In this document: positions 1 to 11,590 of the stretch, piece by piece
Position numbering within the stretch: position 1 is the first letter of the stretch
How the letters are laid out: each line of letters opens with the position of its first letter
Source: Leptodactylus fallax
Lineage: Eukaryota; Chordata; Amphibia; Anura; Leptodactylidae
NCBI GenBank assembly: GCA_947044405.1
Contig: CAMRHE010000197.1
Coordinates: 2,294,001-2,358,000 of the forward strand
Reading direction: 5' to 3'
Length of the DNA stretch: 64,000 nt
Made by a program: the position numbers and the translations under genes
Notes under the pieces: model-generated
What the model saw: the letters and a program-made list of their open reading frames with translations, nothing else
The model's database searches: none
What the model was told of the DNA's origin: nothing

Positions 1-61
1 CCAGAAGGGAACTGAAGGTAACAACAACCCACTAAATGAAAACCAAACAATTAGCCACACA

Positions 62-2557
62 ATGCTTCTCACTACAATCACTGTTGTTCTTCCCATACTT
101 CCCAAACCACTCTACCACTTCAAAACAGCCATGTCACTAAGAATATCTCTATCTCTCCAACTATTCTACCCCACCATCTCACCTTTTTTGCACAGCTACG
201 CACAAAACCTGCAAGCTTTCCGCCCCAGACACACACAACCTCCCCACACTCTCTCCTATTTACACCTGCTATCCCTACTTCTTACTTCTGGTGACATATC
301 TCCTAATCCTGGACCACCGCAGCACTTCCCTGCTGTTGGATCTTTCCACACAACCGCAACAGCGCACGGAACCCCCTAAATCTTACACCTATCTTACCCG
401 CTCCTGCCTCTCCCCATGCCCTCCCCAGCTCACTATGGAACACTCGCTCTGTACGCAACAAACTTGACTACATCCACGACCTCTTCATTTCTCATAAATT
501 TTAATTTCTCTGTATCACAGAAACGTGGCTAACACCCTCAGACACCACCTCCCCTGCTGCCCTCTCCTATGGAGGTCTGCAATTCTCGCAGTCCCCGCCC
601 CAACAATAAACCTGCTGGAGGTGTAGGCATACTCCTGTCTGACAATTGCCGCCAGGACCTACCGCTGCCTTTATCGACCACTTCACCACCTGGCTAATGC
701 ACTTCCTATCCACTGACACCCCACCATCATCTTCGGTGATTTCAACATCCCCATTAACACAAACCACCCCTCCGCTTCCAGTCTCCTGTCCCTCACTGCC
801 TCCTTTGGTCTCTCTCAATGGTCCTCCTCTGCCACCCACACAAAGGGGCACACGCTCGACCTCATATTCACCCGCCTCTGCTCTCTAGTCAACCTTTCTA
901 ACTCTCTGTCCACGTTCTCTGACCACAACCTGCTGACATTCTCTGCTCTCTCCTCTGTAATTGACTCCCCAGCCCCTAAACCAACACGCCCCCGCAGAAA
1001 CCTTAATCACCTTGACATCCGCACGCTCTCAGACTCTCTCCTAGCACTTGCTGATATAACCTCACTCCAGGACGCAGATACCACCACTGACTTCTACAAT
1101 ACCACCATTACTCAGCCCTGACTCTGTGGCCCCCTCACAAACACCAGAGCCGAACCGATCAATAGGCAACCCTGGCACACTGAGCTGATTAAAAAACTGA
1201 GACGTGCCTCACGGGTTGCAGAGCGCCTCTGGAAGAAAAGCCACTCTCAGGAGGACTTCCTTCGGTACAAAGAGGCAGTACTCACATTCAAGAATGCACT
1301 CACCTCTGCAAAGCAGGTCTACTTCTCCACACTAATATCTGCCCTATCCCGCAACCTCAAACAGTTATTCACTACCTTCAACTCCCTTCTCCGTCCTCCT
1401 GCACCCCGTCCATCAGTTATCACAGCTGATGACTTTGCCTCTTATTTCAAAAGCAAAATTGACACCATCAGAGACAGTCTCACCCTACATCCCCAACAAC
1501 CACTGTACCCAACTGTCCTGTGCTTTTCATCTTTAACTTGTTTCTCCACCGTCACTGATGAAAAGCTCTCCACCCTAATCTGTAAATCCCACCTCACCTC
1601 TTGCACACTTGACCCGATCCAGTCACACCTCATCCCCAAACTCTCTGAATTCATTACTCCTGCCCTAACCCATCTCTTCAACTTATCCCTAACCAATGGA
1701 TCCTTCCCTTCCGCCTTTAAGCATGCTACTGTCACACCTATACTTAAGAAACCATCCCTTGACCCATCCCTTGCTGTCCAGAGTTGCAGAATGTCTAGCA
1801 GCCGTAGCCTCCTTTCTCTCCTCCCGCTTTCTCAAACTCAACATGGAGAAAACGGAGTTCATAATCTTCACCCCTCCTCGAACGGCCCCCCTAATTGACC
1901 CATGTATTAAAGTTAATGGAACCGCACACGACCCAGTCCCACGGGTCCGCTGCCTTGGAATAACCTTAGACTCTGACCTATCCTTCAAGATACATATTCA
2001 AACCCTCAATACCTCCTGCCGCCTCCAACTCAAGAACATCCACTCCTTCCTCACCCATGAAACTACAAAGATGCTAGTTCACGCCCTCATAATCTCCCGC
2101 CTAGACTACTGTAACACCCTTCTCCATGGCCTCCCAGCAAACACTCTCGCCCCCCCTCCAGTCCACCTTAAACTGTGCTGCTCGCTTAATACACCTCTCC
2201 CCCTGTTCTTCATCGGCCACTCCCCTCTGCCAATCCCTTCACTGGCTACCCATCGCCCAGTGAATAGAGTTCAAACTACTAACGCTGACATACAAAGCCA
2301 TCCACAACCTGTCCCCTCCATATATCTTTGACCTAATCTCCCGATACCTGCCCACAAGTAACCTCCGATCCTCCAAAGACCTCCTGCTCCGTTCTGCTCT
2401 TATCCGCTCTTCACACAAACGTCTCCAAGACTTCTCCCATGCATCCCCCATACTCTTGAACTCACTACCAAGACACATAAGACTATCCCCCACCCTCACA
2501 AGTTTCAAGAAGGCCCTGAAGACCCACCTATTCAGGAAGGCCTACAACCTCCAATAA
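62..2557 (+). pseudogene. L2 LINE polyprotein (2A-like leader, APE endonuclease, partial reverse transcriptase)
   Basis: This would encode the endonuclease/reverse transcriptase that nicks target DNA and copies the element RNA in place. The first segment (62-379) is open for 105 codons and ends with a 2A-like motif. Endonuclease residues are readable at 431-970 across several frame changes: a CITETWL-type motif near 510, GDFN near 730 and SDHN near 920. RT-proximal sequence follows at 1180-1770. Positions 1770-2160 resume after the deleted catalytic core with a FTPPRT...LGITLD...RLDYCN thumb-like region. The C-terminus is readable in other frames and ends at TAA 2555. Several frameshifts and at least one stop make it non-functional. 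The start is the first in-frame ATG; a longer upstream start outside the window cannot be excluded. Confidence 0.78.
287..316 (+). other. 2A-like ribosome-skipping motif in L2 leader
   Basis: The codons read SGDISPNPGP. Classical 2A peptides end D-V/I-E-x-N-P-G-P; here the Glu is Ser but D, I, N, P, G and P are kept. 2A-like sequences are known near the start of APE-type LINE proteins. If active, translation would skip the Gly-Pro bond between 313 and 314 and release the leader. Activity with Ser in place of Glu is unproven. Confidence 0.55.
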
Positions 2558-2826
2558 CACTACTGTCACCACACCACCACCTGTACAGTCTCTCCCCTCT
2601 CCTTCTGTCTCTATCCCTCTTCCCTCATAGATTGTAAGCCCTTGCAGGCAGGGCCCTCTATCCCACTGTGCTAGTAGGTCACTGTTAGTATTACCTGTTA
2701 CATCTTGTGTACCGTATGTAAATCCTCAAATGTAAAGTACCATGGAATTAATGGTGCTATATAAATAAACAATAATAATAATAGTAGTAGTGGGCGAAGG
2801 CTGATTCTTTTTATTAGCATAATCAG

Positions 2827-5478
2827 TAGAGATGAGCAAATTTCTCAAAAGTTCAATTCGGCAGTTCGATTCGAAGTTCAAAAAAAATTTGCTTCGATCC
2901 GAATTACTTTGCGGCGAATATCGCTAAAAAACACCTATTTCCTAGCTTCAGAGAGCCTGTATAGTGGTGTAGAACACTGTGCCTTGCAGTAACACGCATA
3001 GGGAGCCTACTGTTGTAGTCAAACAATACAGTACTGTGAGTCCGAATGAAACACACATGACAGGCGTCGCTCTTAGAACCGCTGCACACCGCTCTGCGGT
3101 TTTGCTCCTCCTTTTTGACTGGCACTACCGCAGCATGGACAAGCAATGGGTTTCTATCGAGGCTGATCTGTTATCAGTCCCCCTCCCTTCATTGCCGTGG
3201 ATTCCGCCTCATTTCCGCCCGAGATCCGTCAGGCACTCGTTCCTATCTTCGCACTTCCTAAAGACCTGGGATTCGGTTTGTTCCAGCGGGAAAGTGGCCA
3301 GAGTCCCTGGCCCTTTTAGTCCTCTCTTTAGCAATCCTATGTTTCCACCGGGCTGCTCCACAGATAGATTTCTTTGTTGGCGAAGCGGCTACAACGTTAG
3401 GCTTAGACAGGTCGCTGGACATCCGCCCTTCTCTCCGTTGGCCCAGCTGAGCGCTTCTCACCCGGACCTTCATTTATCCTGGCTGGAGTATGGTCAACTT
3501 ACAGCCTTCCTGCGGAAATTCTCTTTGTCCCCTCTCCTTTCCTCTACCATGACTGACCTGGAGTCCGTCCTTTCCCACGCTGATTCTTCCCCGCACGCAC
3601 TCTCGGTTCTTTACAGCGTTCTTCTCGGAGATGCTACCCTGGGGCACCCCTCTTACATAGGCCCTTGGGACTCAGACCTTCGCGTGGGCCTCTCCCCTGC
3701 CGACTGAGATAGGGTTTTCCTGTTCGCACATAAGCTTCCGTTGCCCTGCAGTGCGCAAGAAAATAATTTTAAGATCCTGTCTCGGTGGTACCTGTGCCCT
3801 GATTTCCTCCACAGAATTTACCCTGCTGTGACTGACCGGTGTTGGCGCTGTGTTACTGAGAAAGGCACCCTATATCACATCTGGTGGGAGTGCGACGTTC
3901 TCAGGCCTTTTTGGGATGCTGTGTTCGCTCTGTATGCTAAAGTGTGTGGTCGCACCATCATAGCAACTCCCCAACTGGCCCTTCCCCTGGCAGGATCTCT
4001 GTGGTGAAAAAAGACCCCCTGCGACACTTTCTCACGGCTGCTAGAACTGTCATTCCCAGGCACTGGTGAAGCACTGTTTCGCCCTCCCTGGTTGACTTTC
4101 TTTAGGAGTTTCTCCTCATAAGGAGAATGGAGGCCCTGGTGGCGGAGGATTCCCCCGACCCCTCCAAATTTGATTCTGTCTGGCGGCCTTGGGTGGTGTA
4201 CTAGGAATCGTCTGAGTTCTTTTCCTTCTTTTCCTGATATAGTAATACCCTGCTGCTTCTTTCTTCCCTTTTTCTCTCTTCCATCCGTTGGAGGAGGTTA
4301 TTGGTTGCTCTTCCATCTCTCTGTTCCCCTCTCCCTCTCCCTATTTCTCTCTAGTACATGTTTTCCTGATCGTAGTTCCCATTGTGTGTTCCTTTGTCTG
4401 TTTGTTCTTCTCCCATTACTTTTAAGATGTTGCTTCATGGTCCCGTATATCTGGGCCTTCAGTTCCTTTGGTATTGCACTGTGCTTCACAGCATTAGCTT
4501 GGGTCTTATCCCAAGCTTCTTGTTTATAGGCGAGGCCTGCGTGCCTTTGCGTCATTTGTTTGCTCACACTATTTTGTTTTCTTTTTCCACAGTACTTAAA
4601 AATTTTTAATAAACTTTGATTAAACATAAATAAGTGAAAACCGCTAAGAATTATTGAATTATTGTTGACAATACTGTTTTAAAAATGGCCTGCAATTTTA
4701 TACTGGTAACAAAATGGCGAATATGGTCGTTATGTCTTTCCCCACGTTAAAGGACTTTTTTTTTACAGATACGTGCAGATATTATTGGATGATAATTAAG
4801 TTTTCTTTGGCACAATAGTACTGTCTAATGTTATGCTTTGGAAGAACAGTGACTAAGCCCCTTATAATAAACGCCTTTAAAAAGGCATTTTTTACAGATA
4901 TGTGCAGATATTAGTGTATGATAATTCACTTTCACTGTTTTTTGCTGTACTGCACTGCAAAAGGCTTGCTGTGTTCCACCTTGAAGACACAGATTTGAGT
5001 AATGAGCAGCAGTATAATGGCAGTGAGTGCTGCAATGTGAATTATGCTACAAATTCTTGCTGTAAATGACCCTGCAACCACCCCAAATTCTTCTCTCAAT
5101 TCCTCCCTATGCTTACCCTACAGTTCTAAGGCTCAGCCTCTTTCCCTGAACTTCTATATGTTTTCTAAGTCTTTCCCTAGCTCCTGCCGACATCTGTCCC
5201 TACAGTAAGAGCGATGTGGAATGACTGTACCTAAAATGGCCGTGGTTTTTTATAGGGCTGTGACATCACAGGTCCTGCTGGCTGCTGATTAGCTGCGCGC
5301 TTGGCATTGTAGGTGATCCCATGCTCCCAGAGTCCCTTCCCCCTTGTCCTAACATGTGAGGTGGCCATTTTATAAAAAAAATGTGATTCGCTGCATCGAA
5401 GCGTGAGGAAATCCAGAATCGTGGCGAATTGAAGATTTCCTGAAATTCGGATTGAATTCCACTTCTGCAGAATCATCT
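2827..5478. mobile_element. hAT-like non-autonomous element, split by a LINE, right end lost
   Basis: It begins TAGAGATGAGCAAA, the terminus also present at 20479. The left ~120 bases match the inverted right end of the 20479 element. The region 5345-5475 matches, inverted, the left end of that element (the GTGAGGAAATCC and CCTGAAATTCGGAT blocks). The terminal TCATCTCTA expected after 5475 is missing. A Tx1-like LINE 3' end occupies about 3120-4630. Positions 4750-4850 and 4870-4970 form an internal direct duplication around TTTACAGATAYGTGCAGATA. No coding capacity of its own. Confidence 0.55.
3120..4630 (+). pseudogene. Tx1/L1-like LINE ORF2 C-terminal fragment plus 3' UTR
   Basis: A 5'-truncated LINE end. 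The frame open to 3704 and continuing after a TGA at 3705 carries the region downstream of the reverse transcriptase palm. Positions 3750-3925 read a typical L1/Tx1 C-terminal cysteine motif: FKILSRWYLCPDFLHRIYP, then CWRC, then GTLYHIWWECDVLRPFW. Another frame change follows near 4007. The AT-rich 3' end stops near 4625 with TTTAATAAACTTTGATTAAA. It sits inside the hAT-like repeat, so it inserted later than that element. There is no catalytic palm here, so it cannot be active. Confidence 0.7.
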
Positions 5479-5580
5479 TTAATAATCAGTATGATATAAA
5501 GACTTACACAATGTACTGGATAACTGGAGGTTTACCTATTTTATATCTAAAATGTTGAAGAGCACAAACGTCAGATCATA

Positions 5581-5584
<4 letters not shown>

Positions 5585-5626
<42 letters not shown>

Positions 5627-5632
5627 CTAGTT
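5585..5632. repeat. (TA)n microsatellite
   Basis: An uninterrupted TA dinucleotide run of about 24 units. Confidence 0.95.
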
Positions 5633-6147
5633 ATCTTATATGCCAAGATTGTGCTTCCGTTATTGATATGAATGAATATCGTAACTAAAATCAGCTTTAA
5701 TGGAAAATTAAATCCACTCATTATTGGATAGTAATAGTTCTGATACTGTATACAAGTGTCAATCCCTGCTCTGAAAACTCTCAAGTACATTTTCATTTCA
5801 AGGCACAGTACAATACATACTGTAAACATTCAGATTCCTGTTCACCATTGGAGACAATGTCACTCAGCAAAGAGATAGCAAGAAGTTCTTATCTGGGAGA
5901 AGATGTGAGAGCTTCTCCTGCTATAGACTGAGCATGGGCCTGGCATTGAGGCCTGAAGCCCTTTGTCTTCTGAGTCTGGCTAGCATGTAGGAGAGACATG
6001 CTTTTGTAACTTGCTTAAGGAAGGACCCTGAGGCCTACCATAAAGGCTCGGTGAAACTGCCGGTATTTTTCTGTTATTTTCCTTTTAATTTGATGTGCTG
6101 TATTTTACTTTTATCAGTATTTTGTACCTGTCCCACAGTCACAACAG

Positions 6148-6480
6148 GTGCACAGAATTAGGGGGACATTTTCCTGCAGGTCTTCCAATGTGGTGTATCT
6201 CATAATGTGTGTGCAATGTCCCACCACAGGCCTCTATGTGGGGGAAACAGGGCAGAGACTCAGTCAGCGCATGAACTCAAACAGATTCACCATTAATAGC
6301 AGCAGAACAGACAGAAGACCATTCTATTTAATATTTGCGGGTTGTGGTTTTAATGGGACATTTTAAGACGCAGAGGCAGAGAAAGGAATGGGAATATAAG
6401 TTAATGCAAAAATTTTAAACTCTGCAATTTGGACTTAATATTCATGCCAGTTTCATGTCACACTATGTATGAACTGTGAG
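6148..6480 (+). pseudogene. GIY-YIG endonuclease domain of a Penelope-like element
   Basis: The open part (6148-6363, 72 codons) reads GTFSCRSSNVVYLIMCVQCP then GLYVGETGQ and LSQRMNS. This is the Penelope-type GIY-YIG pattern: a VVYLI strand, paired cysteines, YVG, then the alpha-helical Arg region. In active elements it nicks DNA to prime reverse transcription. The frame shifts around 6310-6360; after that, sequence resembling the family's end (KTQRQ...WEYKLM) can be read at 6365-6405 in another frame. The short length and shift show a relic. The ATG used at 6148 is not the natural start, since the domain continues upstream in intact elements. Confidence 0.68.
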
Positions 6481-6694
6481 GGTCACAAATCACCACGTGA
6501 CAGCAAACAGATAGCAAAAATTACTGATCCCTCCGTCACGCCTCACAAGTTTCCAGATTGTTTATTTTTTGACCTGTTGTAAATAACTTCTCTACTTATA
6601 CTGCATTTTGTTTTTTTAAGGATTCTAAGATCCTTTGAAGGTCCATGTCTTTTATGTATAAAAAGTCTGTGAATTTTCAGTTTCTTGTATAACA

Positions 6695-6745
6695 CCATGT
6701 CTGAAGAAGAGACCTAGTACTCTCGAAAGCTTACCATCAAATATA
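6695..6745 (+). ncRNA. Hammerhead-ribozyme-like motif in Penelope 3' tail
   Basis: CTGAAGA (6701-6707) fits the CUGANGA core, AGAG/CTCT can form a short stem II around an 8-base loop, and CGAAA (6724-6728) supplies the second core strand. Penelope-like elements are known to encode hammerhead motifs. I could not find a convincing stem III or a cleavage-site UH, so a functional ribozyme is not established. Confidence 0.35.
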
Positions 6746-6804
6746 CTTAGTTAGCCTCTAAAAGATATCACCTAATTTCTTCACTCTTCCACAAGGATAT
6801 AACT

Positions 6805-8925
6805 AAGCAGCAGTTGTCGATCGTACTGCAGGAGTAAATAAAAACCTATCTGCCATGACCAAACAAAGGAAGTGGAGCAGGATTTGAAAGAGGTCCAAGT
6901 TTGCTGGGTGAGAGATTCTTTTTAATGAGTGTAATCTTTCTATTGGGGTTTACATCACAATTTAATCCAAACCCCCAACAGTAAAAAGACATCTGCTGTT
7001 TAAGCTGTTCTGTAAATACTTTTAATGGTTAGAAGGCATCTGAAGGGAGTTCTTTAGGAAGGGATGGTAGCTTAACTGAAAATAAAATTGACTCCAGTGC
7101 AAATCTATGGATAAATCACTATATAATTCACTAAAATGTAGTCACTTGAAACAAGTAAGTCCTTTCTTCTAAAATTTACTACGTGGTAAACTTTTTTGCA
7201 GAGGGTGATTTATAAGTGGAACAATAAAAGCATCAAAAGATGTTCTCTCACACATGACATCAGCGAAGTATATAAGATGGCCCATTTCTGCTTTTAGTTT
7301 CAAGATATCTAGTGTTGTTTAGATTTATACTACATACAGAAGTTTAAGTGCTTCATTTATTCTCGTTTTGGTGCAAAAAGAAGGTGAAAATGTTCAAAAG
7401 ATAAAATGACGTTTTTTAACAGCACAATGAATCACAGAGTAGAAAATATACGAAAAAAGAGCATATGGAATTCAAAGAGTTCTGTTGGTCGTATTTTATA
7501 CATGTATATGTGCCAGTATAGCAAAAATAGTCATAGATTTGGCCAAGCAGAGTTCAGAGCAATGAAACAAAGTATAGTATTTTAGGTAATATATGTTTCA
7601 GTTTGAAATTGTTTGAGAGAGCACAAAAATCTTTCAAGCTAGGTATGGAAACTAAGCATTTATTTTAATGGAAACTCTGTAATGCTTCACTCATCCTGTG
7701 ATGGAGTTGCAGGAAAATTGAGCAGTTGCTGGCAATTCCACCCCCCCCCCCCCCCCGGTCGATGGGTGGTCTAGCAGTGAAAAATCCCATAATCTTCTTG
7801 TTTTCCATGGTTGAACTTTGGATGACAATGACATATGTATGTTAAATCAACAAATTGCCATTCCATTGCCTTGATTTTTGCCCTGCTCTAGGTTTCTAAT
7901 GATAGGATACAGATCAGTCATTTGATACAAACAACTTTCCAACAACTTTTCAACATGGTCTAAATCTTCCCTTTCAGTGTTCTAAAATCCATAATGTCTG
8001 GCCAAGTTTAGACTTTGCAAAATGATTGTTTCAGTTGTCTCTGTGGATAAAGAAATTAAATGTGTCCATTTGCAAATTCTACTTGATCTTTACAGATTAA
8101 TGGCATCTGAATGCAAAGTAGTAATAGTATACCCTAATCACCCTGTGTATTGATTGGTCACCAGAGCAACTCCTCTTCCGCAGTGATTTTGTAGTGCAGA
8201 GATAGTCTTCCCTAAATATAAATGGTGTCTAGAAAAGCTCTTGAATTACAATGTAAATATGTCATCATGGCTATGGGCTATTGTGGCATGACTCATGACT
8301 ACCTTTTGAAGCTGATTTGGTCATATTTGAGGATAGTGTTTGCTTATTCTTATTTTCTTTCCTGTTCATGATCTACCATGATGCCCATACAGTAGGGACT
8401 ATTTTAGTATATTTTTTATCCTATGTCTGAGCGGTTCTAGTATAATTTATCAATGAAGCAGTGTCCTTTATACCATAGTGCCATGCTGTTCCAGAAGTAC
8501 AGGAGTAGGTGTTATTTTTATTACTCTTTGCTACTTTTGTTATGTGTGTTATTTCGCTTTTTTCTTTTTCACATAGGTAAGTGTTATGCACAACTAGATA
8601 TCCATAAGGTCTTATATAAAATAATCTAAAATAAAAAAAAATAGTGTTCCTGTAAACCGAGACAAATTAGATGTCACTTTTTTAAACAAATTTATAGCAA
8701 TTTTTGATAATCATAATTCTTACTCAATGTAACAATTGTTATACATACTGTAATTGTTACTCAATGTCTTATGAACGACAGAATTATGAACCGAGGTTGG
8801 GGACATCTACCCTGCTGTAGTAGCACTGAACTGATTACCATACCTCCCAGGTTTGGTAATGAGGACAAAATATTGTCCTGAATGAGGAAAATGCAAAGTA
8901 TGCAAATGTACTTATCATAAACCCC
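6805..8925. other. AT-rich stretch, nothing recognised
   Basis: No gene, clear repeat family or inverted terminus was recognised. The only notable feature is a 16-base C homopolymer at 7741-7756. Open frames are short and lack known motifs. Confidence 0.6.
7741..7756. repeat. poly(C) tract
   Basis: Sixteen consecutive C residues on the + strand. Confidence 0.95.
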
Positions 8926-8929
8926 CATG

Positions 8930-9450
8930 CCGGATTATGTCTTTTTGTGGCCTCCACACATTATCTTTCCACTTTATTCCCCCACACAGTCTAATGTCCC
9001 TTTAGTGGCCCTAATACACCATAATGCCCCCTTGTTCCTCCCCAGGGTCATGTCCTGCCAGTGGCTCCCACACAATATATTGTGCCACAATTGCCAACAT
9101 ACAGTATAATGTCCTCTCAGTGACCCACACACAGCATAATGTCCCCCTTGTTGACCTCAAACAATATAATGCCCTCCTTGTGGTCCCCACACAGTATTAT
9201 GATCCCCTTGTAGCTCCACACAGTATAATGTCCCCATTGTGACCTCCACACTGTATAATGTCCCACTGGTGGCTACACACAGTATAATGTCCCTTTTTTG
9301 ACCCCCACACAGTATAATGTCTCCCTTGTGGCCCCAACAGTATAATGCCTCTTCCATGTGGACCCTATGCAGTATAATGTCCCCTCATTGTGGCCCCCAA
9401 ACAGTGTAAATAATAATAGAACTCTCATTGTGGCCCCCACAGTAAAATAC
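8930..9450. repeat. ~28-bp minisatellite, CACAGTATAATGTCCCC units
   Basis: About 16 degenerate head-to-tail units built from ACACAGTATAATGTCCCC followed by TTGTGGCCCC. Stop-free frames on both strands here are by-products of the repeat. Related units occur inside the hAT element at 43506-43829. The preceding bases (8845-8880, ACCTCCCAGGTTTGG) may be a transposon end, but no matching second terminus or target duplication was found. Confidence 0.85.
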
Positions 9451-9559
9451 TCAACATAAAAAAATAATACTCATCTTTCCCCCACTCCGGTCTGGCCTCT
9501 CTGCTGCTGATAACTTGGAAGCAGCAGGCACAAAGGCTAGGACTACATTTTGACTTTTT

Positions 9560-10078
9560 GTAGCACTATTAATCAAATTGAACCCCTTCCCACTCAGTTG
9601 TGCTTTAATACATGACACTAACCATATAGTTATGACACCAAGCTATGTAGTACAGTGCAATCTATGGACGATGTATGTAGGTTACAAGTAGACTTAGACA
9701 GAATTAGTGTTTTAGCATCAACAGGGCAATGTAGATAAGTGCAAATTTATGCATCTGGGTAAAAATAATCCCCATGCAACATATGTCCTAGGGGGAATAA
9801 AGCTGTGAGAGTCACTTGTGGAGAAGGACCTGGGTGTACTTTTGTAGATCATAGATTGAATAATAGCATGCAGTGTCAATCGGCTGCTTCTAAGGCCAGC
9901 AGGATGTTGTCATGTAGTAAAAGGTATATGGACTCGAGGGACAGCGATGTAATATTACCACTATATAAATCATTGGTGCGGCCCCATCTGGATTACGCAG
10001 TTCAGTTCTGAGCACCAGTTCATAGACAGGATGTCCTAGAGTTAGAAAAGGTTCAACGGGAGGAGAGGTGTTTATGGG
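9560..10078 (+). pseudogene. CR1-like LINE reverse transcriptase C-terminal fragment
   Basis: Pieces in two frames match the CR1 post-palm region: KCKFMHLG-like sequence near 9740, EKDLGVLL-like near 9820, then VDHRLNNSMQCQSAASKASR and VILPLYKSLVRPHLDYAVQF at 9850-10010, followed by WAPVHRQDVLELEKVQR. Chicken-type CR1 proteins carry this order. Neither the catalytic palm nor the 3' UTR can be seen. A stop at 10009 and small frame changes mark it as dead. Confidence 0.72.
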
Positions 10079-10099
10079 GAGATAAGATAAACTTGTCTA

Positions 10100-10106
<7 letters not shown>

Positions 10107-10151
<45 letters not shown>
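10107..10151. repeat. (TA)n microsatellite carrying a Tc1 insertion
   Basis: A TA run abuts the left end of the Tc1 element, and further TA repeats resume at 11801. The transposon therefore inserted inside a pre-existing (TA)n tract. Confidence 0.9.
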
Positions 10152-10154
<3 letters not shown>

Positions 10155-10362
10155 TCATATGAAAAAGTTTGGGCACCCCTATTAATCTTAATCATTTTTA
10201 GTTCTAAATATTTGGGTGTTTGCAACAGCCGTTTCAATTTGATATATCTAATAACTGATGGACACAGTAATATTTCAGGATTGAAATGAGGTTTATTGTA
10301 CTAACAGAAAATGTGCAATATGCATTAAACCAAAATTTGACCGGTGCAAAAATTTGGGTACC
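10152..10362 (+). repeat. Tc1 element A left terminal inverted repeat
   Basis: Pairs with 11591-11800. Outer and inner ends both contain GGGCACCC/GGGTACCC-type blocks, the usual arrangement of transposase-binding repeats in long-TIR Tc1 elements. Confidence 0.88.
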
Positions 10363-10549
10363 CTTATCATTTTATTGATTTGAATACTCCTAACTACTTT
10401 TTACTGACTTAGTGAAGCACAAAATTGGTTTTGTAACCTCACTGAGCTTTGAACTTCATAGCCAGGTGTATCCAATCATGAGAAAAGGTATTTAAGGTGG
10501 CCAATTGCAAGTTGTTCTCCTATTTGAATCTCCTCTGAAGAGTGGCATC

Positions 10550-11572
10550 ATGGGCTCCTCAAAACAACTCTCAAATGATCTGAAAACAAAGATTGTTCAA
10601 CATAGTTGTTCAGGGGAAGGATACAAAAAGTTGTCTTAGAGATTTAACCTGTCAGTTTCCACTGTGAGGAACATAGTAAGGAAATGGAAGACCACAGGGA
10701 CAGTTCTTGTTAAGCCCAGAAGTGGCAGGCCAAGAAAAATATGAGAAAGGCAGAGAAGAAGAATGGTGAGAACAGTCAAGGACAATCCACAGACCACCTC
10801 CAAAGAGCTGCAGCATCATCTTGCTGCAGATGGTGTCACTGTGCATCGGTCAACAATACAGCACACTTTGCACAAGGAGAAGCTGTATGGGAGAGTGATG
10901 CGAAAGAAGCCGTTTCTGAAAGCACGCCACAAACAGAGTCGCCTGAGGTATGCAAAAGCACATTTGGACAAGCCAGCTTCATTTTGGAAGAAGGTCCTGT
11001 GGACTGATGAAACAAAGATTGAGTTGTTTGGTCATACAAAAAGGCGTTATGCATGGCGTCAAAAAAACACAGCATTCCAAGAAAAACACTTGCTACCCAC
11101 TGTAAAATTTGGTGGAGGTTCCATCATGCTTTGGGGCTGTGTGGCCAATGCCGGCACCGGGAATCTTGTTAAAGTTGAGGATCGCATGGATTCAACTCAG
11201 TATCAGCAGATTCTTGAGAATAATGTACAAGAATCAGTGACGAATTTGAAGTTACGCCGGGGATGGATATTTCAGCAAGACAATGATCCAAAACACAGCT
11301 CCAAATCTACTCAGGCATTCATGCAGAGGAACAATTACAATGTTCTGGAATGGCCATCCCAGTCCCCAGACCTGAATATCATTGAACATCTGTGGGATAA
11401 TTTGAAGCGGGCTGTCCATGCTCGGTGACCATCAAACTTAACTGAACTGGAATTGTTTTGTAAAGAGGAATGGTCAAAAATACCTTCATCCAGGATCCAG
11501 GAACTGATTAAAAGCTACAGGAAGCGACTAGAGGCTGTTATTTTTGCAAAAGGAGGATCTACTAAATATTAA
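10550..11572 (+). pseudogene. Tc1 transposase A (three in-frame stops)
   Basis: A DDE transposase frame of 340 codons, the normal Tc1 length, from ATG 10550 to TAA 11570. There are no frameshifts. Three stops interrupt it: TAG 10637, TGA 10742 and TGA 11426. The two TGAs replace Arg codons and fit CGA-to-TGA decay. The N-terminal paired-type helix-turn-helix region reads KIVQHSCSGEGYKKLS, and a GRPRK linker follows near 10725. Catalytic residues are present: D in LWTDETK (about 11005), D in FQQDNDPKH (about 11280) and E in NIIEHLW (about 11385), with 34 residues between the last two (DD34E). It cannot make full-length enzyme, but only three changes break the frame, so it is fairly young. Confidence 0.9.
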
Positions 11573-11590
11573 TGTCACTTTTCTGTTGAG

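Larger units (their letters stand above)
1..2790 (+). mobile_element. L2-clade LINE, near full-length but internally deleted
   Basis: A non-LTR retrotransposon. The + strand shows, in order, a proline-rich leader with a 2A-like motif, an apurinic-type endonuclease region, reverse transcriptase pieces, and a 3' UTR ending in a TATAAATAAA-type tail followed by (TAA)n-like repeats. That tail, with the CR1/L2-like protein, points to the L2 clade. Its 5' boundary may lie before the window. The central reverse transcriptase (fingers and palm, including the catalytic YxDD region) is missing near 1770, where reading jumps from the pre-RT segment to the post-palm segment. The copy is dead. Confidence 0.8.
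6120..6800 (+). mobile_element. Penelope-like retroelement 3' fragment
   Basis: It contains the C-terminal GIY-YIG endonuclease coding region followed by a 3' non-coding tail with a CTGAAGAAGAG...CTCGAAAGCTT block characteristic of Penelope-like 3' ends. Everything upstream, including the reverse transcriptase, is absent, so this is a 5'-truncated copy. The 5825-6120 flank is unassigned. Confidence 0.7.

Noticed and set aside
4170..4529. 119-codon hydrophobic frame resembling a membrane protein
   Set aside because: Lies in the pyrimidine-rich 3' part of a LINE; hydrophobicity follows from T/C-rich sequence.
8927..9357. Open frames on both strands in the minisatellite
   Set aside because: Codon-like openness comes from the repeat unit; no start context or domain.
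8930..9450. CRISPR-like spacing of short repeats
   Set aside because: Units are contiguous and degenerate with no unique spacers, and the context is eukaryotic.
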